Below are positions 1 to 6,818 of a DNA stretch of 7,990 nt, in pieces (within the stretch, counting starts at the first letter, position 1; the number at the start of each line of letters is the position of its first letter). The stretch is from Propionibacteriaceae bacterium (GTDB taxonomy: Bacteria > Actinomycetota > Actinomycetes > Propionibacteriales > Propionibacteriaceae): positions 3,475-11,464 of the forward strand of contig DMIX01000316.1 of assembly GCA_003451975.1 (NCBI GenBank), read 5' to 3'. The position numbers were made by a program, and so were the translations under genes. The notes under the pieces were generated by a model, which was not told the DNA's origin, searched no databases, and was given only the letters and a program-made list of their open reading frames with translations.

Positions 1-1106
1 GCCGTGCATGCCTCGGACTGGCTCAATCCAACCGTGGCGATTTCCGGAGCGGTGAACACATTGGCGCTCACGGTGTTCAGATCCAGCGGGGTCACCGCGT
101 CGCCGAGCGAATGCCACATGGCAATACGTCCCTGCATGGCGGCGACGCTGGCCAGCGCATTGACCCCGGTGCAGTCCCCGGCGGCATAGACGCCGTGGGC
201 GGAGGTGCGCGAGACGCGATCCACCACGATATGGCCCGAATCGGTCAGCTCGACGCCAGACTCCTTGAGGCCGATACCCGCAGTATTGGGAATCGCACCC
301 ACCGCCATCAGACAGTGGGATCCAACGATCTCGCGTCCGTCGGCGAGGCTGACCACGACCTGATCGCCGCGAACCTCGGCCGCCACGGCCCGGGCCCGGT
401 TGAGCACGGTCATGCCGGAACTCTCGAACACCTGCTGAATGACATCAGCGGCGTCGTCGTCCTGGCCGGGCAGTACCTTGTCGCGCGACGAGATGAGCGT
501 CACGGTGACGCCCAGTGCGGTGTAGGCCGAGGCGAACTCGGCGCCGGTGACGCCGGATCCGACCACGATCAAGTGCTCCGGCACCGCAGTGAGGTTATAG
601 ATCTGAGCCCAGTTGAAGATGCGGACGCCATCAGGTTTGGCGGCGTCCAACTCACGCGGGTGGGCACCGGTGGCGATCAACACAATGTCGGCATCGATTC
701 GTTCGCCGCCGTCGACAGTGTCGACGACCACGGTGTGCGCGCCGTCAAGGCGTCCGGTGCCATCGATGATGCGAACTCCCTCCACGGCCAGGCGCGCCGC
801 AATATCGGCGGACTGGGCTTGGGCGAGGCTGCGGATTCGGGCGTTCACGGTGGCCATGTCGACCTGTACCGCGTCACGCAGCCGCTGGGTGCCTTCGCAC
901 AGTCGCAGCCCGAGCGCCTCCGCCGAACCAATCTTGGTCATCGCCTCCGCAGCAGCGATAAGCGTTTTGGAGGGCACCACGTCGGTCAACACCGCCGAAG
1001 CGCCCAGACCGCGCCGCTCGATCAAGGTCACGTCGCCGCCGAGTTGTCGGGCAACCAAAGCCGCCTCGTACCCGCCAGGTCCGCCGCCGAGAATCGCTAC
1101 TGTCAT
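1..1106 (-). CDS. lpdA: LpdA-type flavoprotein NAD(P)H quinone reductase (partial, 3' end off the left edge)
   Basis: Reading the minus strand from ATG 1106 gives 368 open codons that continue past the left edge. The protein starts MTVAILGGGPGGYEAALVAR, with the FAD dinucleotide fold GGGPGG at residues 7-12. It then shows an ATGAHPR segment, a second NAD(P)-binding fold GSGVTGAE, and the FAD-contact motif YAAGDCTG. The last part seen, VFTAPEIATVG, opens the dimerisation domain. This is the class I flavoprotein disulfide reductase order and resembles M. tuberculosis LpdA (Rv3303c), known as an NAD(P)H quinone reductase rather than a lipoamide dehydrogenase. The usual GGTCLNVGCIPSK site reads GASAVLTDVVPSK at residues 35-47, so both redox cysteines are missing (A38, V43), which fits a non-dithiol reductase. 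A GTG at 1109 is an alternative start, better spaced from the GGGAG site. The gene is cytosolic and divergent from the gene at 1203. Substrate is inferred from the family. Confidence 0.92.
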   Translation of the reverse strand, partial: MTVAILGGGPGGYEAALVARQLGGDVTLIERRGLGASAVLTDVVPSKTLIAAAEAMTKIGSAEALGLRLCEGTQRLRDAVQVDMATVNARIRSLAQAQSADIAARLAVEGVRIIDGTGRLDGAHTVVVDTVDGGERIDADIVLIATGAHPRELDAAKPDGVRIFNWAQIYNLTAVPEHLIVVGSGVTGAEFASAYTALGVTVTLISSRDKVLPGQDDDAADVIQQVFESSGMTVLNRARAVAAEVRGDQVVVSLADGREIVGSHCLMAVGAIPNTAGIGLKESGVELTDSGHIVVDRVSRTSAHGVYAAGDCTGVNALASVAAMQGRIAMWHSLGDAVTPLDLNTVSANVFTAPEIATVGLSQSEACT

Positions 1107-1118
1107 CACCGGCCCATT

Positions 1119-1123
1119 CTCCC
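1119..1123 (-). promoter_or_regulatory. Shine-Dalgarno-like GGGAG upstream of lpdA
   Basis: On the minus strand GGGAG lies 9 bases before GTG 1109 and 12 bases before ATG 1106. The spacing favours GTG 1109 if this site is used. The overlapping hexamer GAGAAT followed by six bases and GTG 1109 is one mismatch from the TANNNT leaderless arrangement seen at other genes here, so a leaderless start at 1109 is also possible. Confidence 0.4.
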
Positions 1124-1190
1124 ATGGTGCAGCGCCACCGGACCGACACGCCTGAGGTGTTCGACATCCGACGGTCGCGGCACCATCGCC

Positions 1191-1203
1191 TAAGGTCGAC
1201 ACG
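1191..1203 (+). promoter_or_regulatory. Leaderless promoter: -10 TAAGGT, six bases before GTG 1203
   Basis: TAAGGT (1191-1196) fits the actinobacterial -10 consensus TANNNT. Six bases follow and then GTG at 1203, so transcription would begin at or next to the first base of the start codon. No Shine-Dalgarno sequence is visible. No good -35 element is seen (CCGACG at 1168-1173 is weak). The spacing is the same as at deoD and the PiT gene. The transcription start is inferred. Confidence 0.6.
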
Positions 1204-1670
1204 TGCGTTCGCGAATCATCGCGCTGGGAGTCATCGCCGGGTTTGGCACTCTCCTCAGCGTCATCCTGGTCCTGCTCGGCCTGCCCGAGCAGTCCACCAC
1301 CCAAGAGGTGATGCTGGAACTCAGCGCCCTGCCACTTTCGGTGGCGCTCGCCGCTGGTGACCTCATTCTGCTGGAACGGGCGGTGCGCCGTCCCGGTCCC
1401 CGTGGGCGCCGGGTTCTGCTCGGCGGCTCGCTGCTCAGCGCGGTGGGCTTGGTGCTGGTCGCACTGGCTTATCTGACCGGCCCGCGGGGCCTGGTGCAGT
1501 TCGGCCAGTTCCTCATCTTCCTGGGACTGGGGGCGGTATTGGTGGTCGCCATTCGGCTGCAGGCAGCAGCCCACCGCTCGGCGGTAGGTTTCACCGAGGC
1601 GGGCCCGCTCTCACCGCAGTCAGCCGACCAGCCTGCTACGGCCCCGGCCACCCCCGACAGGCCGTTATAG
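1203..1670 (+). CDS. Small four-helix membrane protein of unknown function (Rv3304-like position)
   Basis: The 155-residue product starts at GTG 1203 with MRSRIIALGVIAGFGTLLSV. Four hydrophobic stretches are visible: about residues 5-26, 38-57, 71-92 and 97-117. A basic segment (RRPGPRGRR, 62-70) lies between helices two and three and is probably cytoplasmic. The last ~35 residues are a hydrophilic, proline- and alanine-rich tail. I see no catalytic motif. It sits between lpdA and deoD, where M. tuberculosis has the membrane protein Rv3304, so orthology is likely but rests on position and topology. Its stop codon at 1668-1670 lies within the proposed -10 element of deoD, seven bases before that start, so the two may be partly co-transcribed. 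The function is unknown. Confidence 0.85.
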   Translation: MRSRIIALGVIAGFGTLLSVILVLLGLPEQSTTQEVMLELSALPLSVALAAGDLILLERAVRRPGPRGRRVLLGGSLLSAVGLVLVALAYLTGPRGLVQFGQFLIFLGLGAVLVVAIRLQAAAHRSAVGFTEAGPLSPQSADQPATAPATPDRPL

Positions 1671-1678
1671 TCAGGGGA
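1666..1678 (+). promoter_or_regulatory. Leaderless promoter: -10 TATAGT, six bases before ATG 1678
   Basis: TATAGT (1666-1671) is a strong TANNNT match. CAGGGG follows and then the ATG of deoD at 1678, placing the predicted transcription start on the A of ATG. The AGGGG run directly abuts the ATG and is too close to act as a ribosome-binding site, which supports leaderless translation. The element overlaps the stop codon of the preceding gene. No convincing -35 is seen. Confidence 0.6.
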
Positions 1679-2460
1679 TGGCTCACCTTCTCGCAGCACA
1701 GGCGCTGCTGACTCGATTCGAAATCCCAGCCATCGACATCGCTCTGGTTCTCGGCTCCGGCTGGTCGGGGGCGTCCGTCGGACTGGGCGAGACCATCGGC
1801 GAATGCGATCTGGCTGAACTGCCGGGTTTCAACAAGCCCGTCGTGGCTGGACACGCTGGCATGCTCCGCGTCATCCGCACCGGCGCAGGCAAGGTGGCCG
1901 CGCTGTTCAGCGGTCGCACCCACTTCTATGAGGGACGTGGCGTCGAGCCGGTGGTGCATGGCGTGCGCACCGCCGCCGCCGCCGGCGCCAAGACTGTGGT
2001 CCTCACCAACGGTTGTGGTGGTCTGGTCGACCAGTGGCCGCCGGGCACCGTGGTGGTGCTGCGCGATCACATCAATCTCTCCGGGGCCACTCCCCTGGTC
2101 GGCGCCACCTTCATCGACATGACGCAGGCGTATTCGCCGCGATTGCGTGAAATCGCCCACGACGTTGATCCCAGCCTGCCTGAGGGGGTCTACGTCCAAT
2201 TTCACGGCCCCCAGTACGAGACCCCGGCCGAGGTGCGGATGGCCAAGATTCTCGGGGGCGACCTTGTCGGCATGTCCACCGCCCTGGAGACGATCGCGGC
2301 CCGCGAGGCAGGCATGGAGGTCTTGGGCCTTTCCCTGGTCACCAACTTCGGGGCAGGCATCTCTCCCACACCGCTGGCCCATGCGGAAGTCGTGGCAGCC
2401 GGCGCAGCGGCCGAACCCCGACTACGCGCACTGCTGGCCGGCTTCTTGGATCGGATCTGA
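1678..2460 (+). CDS. deoD: Purine nucleoside phosphorylase (trimeric PNP/MTAP family)
   Basis: This cytosolic enzyme splits purine (deoxy)ribonucleosides with phosphate, giving the free base and (deoxy)ribose-1-phosphate for salvage. The 260-residue protein carries the trimeric PNP signatures in order: phosphate-binding LGSGW (25-29, Ser27), VAGHAG (56-61), RTHFYEG (80-86, with Arg80, His82 and Tyr84), TNGCGGL (110-116), GPQYETPAE (177-185, Glu181 for the purine), GMST (198-201) and VTNFGAG (221-227, Asn223 for the base). These correspond to the known ligands of M. tuberculosis PNP (268 residues). The length is normal and complete. TNGCGGL replaces the more usual TNAAGGL, a mild variation. 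The mutase gene starts six bases downstream, so the two form an operon. Methylthioadenosine phosphorylase is a related alternative but fits the purine-site Glu and Asn less well. Confidence 0.93.
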   Translation: MAHLLAAQALLTRFEIPAIDIALVLGSGWSGASVGLGETIGECDLAELPGFNKPVVAGHAGMLRVIRTGAGKVAALFSGRTHFYEGRGVEPVVHGVRTAAAAGAKTVVLTNGCGGLVDQWPPGTVVVLRDHINLSGATPLVGATFIDMTQAYSPRLREIAHDVDPSLPEGVYVQFHGPQYETPAEVRMAKILGGDLVGMSTALETIAAREAGMEVLGLSLVTNFGAGISPTPLAHAEVVAAGAAAEPRLRALLAGFLDRI

Positions 2461-2466
2461 GTAGTC

Positions 2467-4122
2467 ATGGACGCCCTGTCACCGGAATTGGCCGCCGCGA
2501 TCGAATCGTGGCGCGCTCAAGATCCTGATCCGGAAACCGTCGCCGCCTTGGACGCCCTGGTCGCCGACGCACAGTCCGGCAACGCTGAGGCTCGCACCGA
2601 ACTTGAAGCGGCCTTTGCCGGTCCGTTGAGCTTCGGCACCGCCGGGCTGCGCGGCCCGCTCGGGCCGGGCCCGGCGCGCATGAACCGAGTGGTGGTCTCC
2701 CAGGCCGCCGCCGGTTTGGCTCATTATCTGGTGCAGCAGGGCCTGGCCGGTGGTTCGGTCATCGTCGGCTACGACGCCCGCCACAACTCGGCCACCTTCG
2801 CGCGCGACACCGCCGAGATCCTCGCCGGGGCCGGTCTCAAACCGCTGCTGTGCGCCGAAAACCGACCCACGCCGGTGGTGGCCTTCGGAATCGGCCACTA
2901 CGGCTGTGTCGCCGCAGTGGTGGTGACCGCCTCTCACAATCCGCCGCAGGACAATGGCTACAAGGTGTATCTGGGCGATGGCTCCCAGATCGTGCCACCG
3001 GCCGATGCTGACATCGCCGCTCAGATCGCGGCGGCCGCAGCCGGATCAGTGAACGACATTCCGCGCAGCACCGACTACACCGTCCTCGGAGATGAGCTGA
3101 CTACTGCCTATGTGGCTCGCGCCGCGTCACTGGTCACTGAGGGAACACCCACCGAACTCACCTGGGTTTATACCGCCATGCACGGTGTGGGCACTGCGGT
3201 GGTCGAGCCGGTGGTGGCCGCCACCGGCTTCAGCGCACCCCATCAGGTGCAGGCCCAGGCCCAACCCGATCCGGACTTCCCCACGGTGGGATTCCCCAAC
3301 CCGGAGGAGCCTGGAGCCATCGACTTGGCCCTGGAGTTGGCGCGCCGGGTCAGCGCCGATGTGGCGGTGGCCAACGATCCCGACGCCGATCGTTGCGCCA
3401 TCGCAGCCGTGATCGAGGGCCAGTGGCGGATGCTGACCGGCGACGAATTGGGGGTGCTGTTGGCCGACGACCTGCTTCGCGGCGGCACCACCGGCACCTA
3501 TGCCTGCTCCATCGTGTCCTCCACCATGTTGAGTACGGTGGCTGCGGCGTACGATCAGCCGTTCACGACCACTCTCACCGGCTTCAAATGGATCGGACGG
3601 GTACCCGGCCTGGCGTTCGGCTACGAGGAAGCGATCGGCTACTGCACCGATCCAACTGCTGTGCCGGATAAGGACGGCATCACCACCCTAGTGCGCGTGC
3701 TGTCGTTGGTCGCCCGTCTGCGTGCGCAAGGCCGGACCATCGCCGATCGACTCGACGAACTCGGTGTCCGCTATGGCGTGCACCACACCTCCCAACTGGC
3801 ATTCCGGGTGGAGCAGCTCTCACTGATCAGTGATGCCATGGCACGACTACGCTCGGCCCCGCCGACGTCTCTGGGCGGCGAGCCGGTGACCGCTGTCGAC
3901 CTCGCCGCCGGATCGGCCGAACTGCCGCCCACCGACGGCATGCTCTTTGCCGGCGACACGGTACGCGTCGTGGTGCGTCCCTCGGGCACCGAGCCCAAGT
4001 TGAAGTGTTATCTGCAGGTGCGCGCACCAGTGGATGCCGACCTGGCGACGCAGAAGAAAGTGGCGCGCAGCGCGATGGCCGCACTGCGGGCCGAGGCCGC
4101 CGCGATGGTGGGTTTGGGCTGA
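2467..4122 (+). CDS. pmmB: Phosphosugar mutase, PGM2/PmmB type (phosphomannomutase or phosphopentomutase)
   Basis: This is a 551-residue alpha-D-phosphohexomutase that moves phosphate between the C1 and C6 (or C5) hydroxyls of a sugar phosphate through a phosphoserine. All four family motifs are intact: catalytic TASHNPPQDNGYKVY with Ser156, metal-binding DPDADR (304-309), sugar-recognition GYEEAIGY (385-392) and phosphate-binding RPSGTEPK (504-511). The TASHNP-x-x-DNGYKVY form and the length match the PGM2/PmmB branch rather than PGM1 or short ManB enzymes. M. tuberculosis names its homologue pmmB, but human PGM2 of this branch is mainly a phosphopentomutase. Position six bases after deoD suggests it handles ribose- or deoxyribose-1-phosphate. 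Substrate is therefore open. No clear Shine-Dalgarno is seen, so translational coupling to deoD is likely. Confidence 0.9.
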   Translation: MDALSPELAAAIESWRAQDPDPETVAALDALVADAQSGNAEARTELEAAFAGPLSFGTAGLRGPLGPGPARMNRVVVSQAAAGLAHYLVQQGLAGGSVIVGYDARHNSATFARDTAEILAGAGLKPLLCAENRPTPVVAFGIGHYGCVAAVVVTASHNPPQDNGYKVYLGDGSQIVPPADADIAAQIAAAAAGSVNDIPRSTDYTVLGDELTTAYVARAASLVTEGTPTELTWVYTAMHGVGTAVVEPVVAATGFSAPHQVQAQAQPDPDFPTVGFPNPEEPGAIDLALELARRVSADVAVANDPDADRCAIAAVIEGQWRMLTGDELGVLLADDLLRGGTTGTYACSIVSSTMLSTVAAAYDQPFTTTLTGFKWIGRVPGLAFGYEEAIGYCTDPTAVPDKDGITTLVRVLSLVARLRAQGRTIADRLDELGVRYGVHHTSQLAFRVEQLSLISDAMARLRSAPPTSLGGEPVTAVDLAAGSAELPPTDGMLFAGDTVRVVVRPSGTEPKLKCYLQVRAPVDADLATQKKVARSAMAALRAEAAAMVGLG

Positions 4123-4138
4123 CCACGGTCGAGCGTGG
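4123..4138 (+). terminator. Short hairpin after pmmB, possible weak terminator
   Basis: CCACG (4123-4127) pairs with CGTGG (4134-4138) around a six-base loop immediately after the pmmB stop. No T-run follows directly; the nearest is TTTT at 4157-4160. A five-pair stem without a U tract is weak evidence, and actinobacteria often lack canonical terminators. Confidence 0.2.
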
Positions 4139-4175
4139 CGGCGCATATTAGCTCAGTTTTCGACCCGCAGTCGCA

Positions 4176-4192
4176 GGAACCGAGACGGTTTC
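4176..4192 (+). repeat. Inverted repeat upstream of the PiT gene
   Basis: GGAACCG (4176-4182) and CGGTTTC (4186-4192) form a seven-pair stem, including one G-T pair, around the loop AGA. It lies just upstream of the proposed -35 element, centred about 52 bases before the predicted transcription start. It could be a regulator site, for example phosphate-responsive, or a remnant terminator hairpin for pmmB. I do not recognise it as a known operator. Confidence 0.3.
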
Positions 4193-4200
4193 GCTTCGAT

Positions 4201-4236
4201 GCGACAAGACGCGATTCTGGCCCTACCATGTCACCG
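4201..4236 (+). promoter_or_regulatory. Leaderless promoter of the PiT gene: GCGACA - 17 bases - TACCAT
   Basis: A -35-like GCGACA (4201-4206; last four bases match TTGACA) is separated by 17 bases from the -10 element TACCAT (4224-4229, TANNNT). Six bases then lead to GTG 4236. No ribosome-binding site is visible. This is the most complete of the three leaderless promoters because both elements are present at ideal spacing. Confidence 0.65.
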
Positions 4237-5456
4237 TGACCTCTGAGTTCTTACTCTTGTCGCTTGTTGTTGTCACAGCGTTAGCTTTTGATTTCACCAA
4301 CGGTTTCCATGACACGGCGAATGCGATGGCCACCTCGATCGCAACGAAGGCGTTGAGTCCGAAGGCGGCGGTGACGCTTTCGGCCATCCTCAACCTTGTC
4401 GGGGCATTCCTGTCGGTAGAGGTGGCGATCACCGTCACCAACTCAGTGATCAAGATTCAGGACAGCTCCGGCGCTGTAACACCCAGCCTGACTGCGGACG
4501 GCGGCCATGCGCTGCTGGTGATTCTGATGGCCGCCCTGGCCGACGCCATCATCTGGAACATCCTCACCTGGCTGTGGGGCCTTCCCTCCAGTTCCTCGCA
4601 TGCCCTATTCGGCGGGCTCGTCGGCGCGACCGTCGCCAGCCTCGGCTGGGGCGGCGTCAAATGGTGGGGCAGCGACGGGCATCTAGATGGAGTGTTCGGC
4701 AAAGTGGTGCTGCCGGCCTTGATCTCACCGGCGGTGGCCATCGTGGTCGCTCTGGTCGGCACCCGTCTGGTCTTCGCGATCACCCGCGGAGTGGCTCAGC
4801 GGTACCAGGAGGCAGGCTTCCGGTGGGGCCAGATCGGAACCGCCTCATTGCTTTCGTTGTCCCACGGCACCAACGACGCCCAGAAGACCATGGGGGTCAT
4901 CACGCTGGCGCTGATCGCGACCAACCCCACCATGCCCACCGACGAAATCCCACTGTGGGTGAAGTTCGCCTGCGCCATGGCCATCGCCAGCGGAACCTAC
5001 ATCGGCGGCTGGCGCATCATCCGGACCATGGGTAAGGGCCTGGTCGAAGTGCTCTCGCCGCAAGGCATGGCTGCGGAAAGCTCGTCGGCTGCGGTGATTC
5101 TGACCTCCTCCCAGATGGGCTTTCCACTGTCCACCACGCATGTGTGCACCGGTTCGATCATCGGTTCCGGACTGGGACGCACCGGCGCCACGGTGCGCTG
5201 GGGAGTCGCCGGCCGCATGGTCGGTGCGTGGATGATCACCTTGCCGTCCGCCGCCCTGGTCTCTGCGGCGCTGTGGTGGATCGGCAACCTGCTGGGCGAC
5301 GGCCTCGGCGATCTGGCGATCTTCGGCACCCTGGTTGCGGCTGCCTTGTTCATGTGGTGGCGCTCGCGGCGCGATCCGATCAACCCGAGCAATGTCAACG
5401 ACGAATGGGACGACGGCAAGCCTGCTCAGGTCGAACCGGTGCGAGAGGCGGTCTGA
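4236..5456 (+). CDS. pitA: PiT-family inorganic phosphate permease
   Basis: This is a 406-residue integral membrane protein that imports inorganic phosphate, probably as a metal-phosphate complex with proton symport. It shows both halves of the PiT inverted repeat. The first signature is DFTNGFHDTANA (19-30) and the second is SHGTNDAQK (209-217). Paired re-entrant-type motifs follow each: PSSSSHA (117-123) and PLSTTHV (297-303). Roughly ten hydrophobic segments are present, with a hydrophilic acidic C-terminal tail (about 377-406). Length is close to M. tuberculosis PitA (Rv0545c, ~417). The start is GTG 4236, at a leaderless promoter. The first ~15 codons are notably AT-rich (TTA, CTT, GTT, TTT), which would keep the 5' end unstructured. 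The next gene overlaps by one base. Phosphate specificity is well supported by family; sulfate transport by PiT relatives is the alternative. Confidence 0.94.
   Translation: MTSEFLLLSLVVVTALAFDFTNGFHDTANAMATSIATKALSPKAAVTLSAILNLVGAFLSVEVAITVTNSVIKIQDSSGAVTPSLTADGGHALLVILMAALADAIIWNILTWLWGLPSSSSHALFGGLVGATVASLGWGGVKWWGSDGHLDGVFGKVVLPALISPAVAIVVALVGTRLVFAITRGVAQRYQEAGFRWGQIGTASLLSLSHGTNDAQKTMGVITLALIATNPTMPTDEIPLWVKFACAMAIASGTYIGGWRIIRTMGKGLVEVLSPQGMAAESSSAAVILTSSQMGFPLSTTHVCTGSIIGSGLGRTGATVRWGVAGRMVGAWMITLPSAALVSAALWWIGNLLGDGLGDLAIFGTLVAAALFMWWRSRRDPINPSNVNDEWDDGKPAQVEPVREAV
5443..5448 (+). promoter_or_regulatory. Shine-Dalgarno GAGAGG for the gene at 5456
   Basis: GAGAGG lies seven bases before ATG 5456, inside the 3' end of the PiT gene. 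It fixes the start of the small membrane protein at the ATG that overlaps the PiT stop codon (TGATG). Confidence 0.55.
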
Positions 5457-5764
5457 TGGATCAGCTCTGGGCCGCTTTGGAAGCCACCTGGCGGATTCTC
5501 CTCGTCGGGCTCCTGCTGGGAGCAGGTCTCCCGGCGCTGTTCGCGCTCGGTGTCCGCTCTCTGGCCTGGGGCAGCGGCGTGGACTCCGGAGACCATGCAC
5601 CTGTCGCCGTCTTGAAACCGCATCTGGTGGGACGGATCATCGCCTACGTTCTGTTCGCCATCGTAATCCTGGCAGTGCTGGCCGGAGTGGGCTACATCGT
5701 CGCCCACGGTTTGGGCTACAGCGTCACCTTCAACGGCTTGGTGCCCACTTTCAGCCACAAGTGA
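5456..5764 (+). CDS. Small two-helix membrane protein downstream of the PiT permease (Rv0544c-like)
   Basis: The 102-residue product starts MDQLWAALEATWRILLVGLL at an ATG whose A is the last base of the PiT stop codon. Two strong hydrophobic helices are seen, at about residues 13-38 and 61-84, joined by a hydrophilic loop (SGVDSGDHAPVAVLKPH). The last ~15 residues are polar. The reading frame is open further upstream, but that extension lies inside the PiT gene; the overlap, the ribosome-binding site and the hydrophobic N-terminus favour 5456. M. tuberculosis pitA is likewise followed by a small conserved membrane protein (Rv0544c), so the pair seems conserved. A role as an accessory subunit or regulator of the permease is inference only. 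It ends 13 bases from the convergent glycosyltransferase gene. Confidence 0.85.
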   Translation: MDQLWAALEATWRILLVGLLLGAGLPALFALGVRSLAWGSGVDSGDHAPVAVLKPHLVGRIIAYVLFAIVILAVLAGVGYIVAHGLGYSVTFNGLVPTFSHK

Positions 5765-5777
5765 GCGCGCAGCCCAC

Positions 5778-6818
5778 TCAGATACTCATTGGGGCGATGT
5801 GCCCGGTGGAATGGTCTTCGCCGTTGTTGCGCAGGTCAGCGCTGATCCGCGATAGGAAGCGCCGCGCGGCGTCCCCCACTCGCGGGGTGAGCATGTCGGT
5901 GGGAACCGGCTGAAGCTCCACTCGAGTCGGCACTCCGGCCAGCACCAGCGGCAGGGTGTAGCCCACTGAGGAGGGGAAGCTAGCCAGCACTTGGGCGACC
6001 GGTCCGCGACGAAGCTCGATCTCCAAGGGCACCGTGGGCCGACGCACATCCAGGTTGGTTGCCTGCCGGATCCGGTCGAGTTTGCGATCGTCTTCCTTGC
6101 GGTGGGCGTAGTACCGGCCCTGATTGCCATGGCGACCAGCGAGCACGCTGATCGCCGCGAGGTAGGACTCCTCGTTCACGACCCCGGATTCGACCAGTGA
6201 CGAGCCGACGATATCTACTCCGGGAAGGGTCCGTGGCGGGCCGAAACGGCGCCGCGTCCAGTCATAGCTGTGCTGGTTGATCTGGTGCGGCGGCATGCCA
6301 GCCACCGGCATCACGGTGAAGATCCGCACCCGATCGCTACGAAAGAACCGTCGCGCATTCCAGGCAAGAGGGGTGCGCAAGGTCTCCATCATCGCCGGCG
6401 GGGCATCCCACCGTCGCAACGGCTCGCCGGACAGCAACTGGGAGGCGAACTCCATGGTGGCGGTGCCGTCGTCGACGACGACCACCTGACGCGGTCGGGC
6501 GACGACCAGCAGGGCTTGGATCATCCCGGAGAACGGATCCCCCACCACCAGCCGCCGGGCACGCGATACTCGTCCGGCCAACTGACGCACCACCTGCAGT
6601 CGCTGTGGAGTGGATTTGCGCGGGTCATACCACTCCACAGCGACGTGCTCTTCGGCGGCGAAGGCCGCCATCTGGCGCAGTTGTTCTCGTCCGGTGTGCT
6701 CCACCGGAGCCAACACCATCGCCACGGTCCGATCGGCGGCGCGCTCGGCGTGGACCCATTCCAGGAGGTTGAGGAATTGGGCCGGGCTCTCCACCAGGGC
6801 GACGGTGTCGATGGTCAT
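5778..6818 (-). CDS. Sialyltransferase/polysialyltransferase-like glycosyltransferase
   Basis: The 346-residue protein begins MTIDTVALVESPAQFLNLLE. The start is ATG 6818, because it overlaps the neuB stop as ATGA; the longer open frame to 7070 only shadows neuB. Motifs match the bacterial sialyltransferase families with GT-B fold (GT52, GT38 and the alpha-2,8-polysialyltransferase Pfam family): an N-terminal ESPAQ (10-14), GDPFSG (93-98), the D/E-D/E-G motif as DDG in VVVDDGTATM (116-118), the HP-motif position as YYAHRKED (236-243, His239), and the paired-serine motif in FPSSVGYTLP (281-290). These positions bind the CMP-sugar donor and supply the catalytic base in characterised members. No signal peptide or membrane helix is evident, so it probably works at the cytoplasmic face. 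Pairing with NeuB suggests it transfers a nonulosonic acid. Acceptor is unknown. HR replaces the usual HP. Confidence 0.75.
   Translation of the reverse strand: MTIDTVALVESPAQFLNLLEWVHAERAADRTVAMVLAPVEHTGREQLRQMAAFAAEEHVAVEWYDPRKSTPQRLQVVRQLAGRVSRARRLVVGDPFSGMIQALLVVARPRQVVVVDDGTATMEFASQLLSGEPLRRWDAPPAMMETLRTPLAWNARRFFRSDRVRIFTVMPVAGMPPHQINQHSYDWTRRRFGPPRTLPGVDIVGSSLVESGVVNEESYLAAISVLAGRHGNQGRYYAHRKEDDRKLDRIRQATNLDVRRPTVPLEIELRRGPVAQVLASFPSSVGYTLPLVLAGVPTRVELQPVPTDMLTPRVGDAARRFLSRISADLRNNGEDHSTGHIAPMSI

Noticed and set aside
111..1193. A long plus-strand open frame (360 codons) across the lpdA region
   Set aside because: It has no recognisable family features and is rich in His, Gly, Arg and Asp, typical of antisense frames of a high-GC gene. 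The minus strand carries clear FAD and NAD(P) motifs throughout.
1636..2382. Minus-strand 248-codon open frame opposite deoD
   Set aside because: No motifs and shadow-type composition; deoD on the plus strand has every PNP ligand residue.
5144..5455. Upstream extension of the small membrane protein frame into the PiT gene
   Set aside because: The extra ~100 residues are Arg/His-rich and unlike a membrane protein. The ribosome-binding site and stop-start overlap support ATG 5456.
4845..5600. Minus-strand 251-codon open frame opposite the PiT gene
   Set aside because: Arg-rich antisense frame, with both PiT signatures on the opposite strand.
5765..5777. Terminator between the convergent genes
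   Set aside because: The gap is only 13 bases and shows no stem or T-run.
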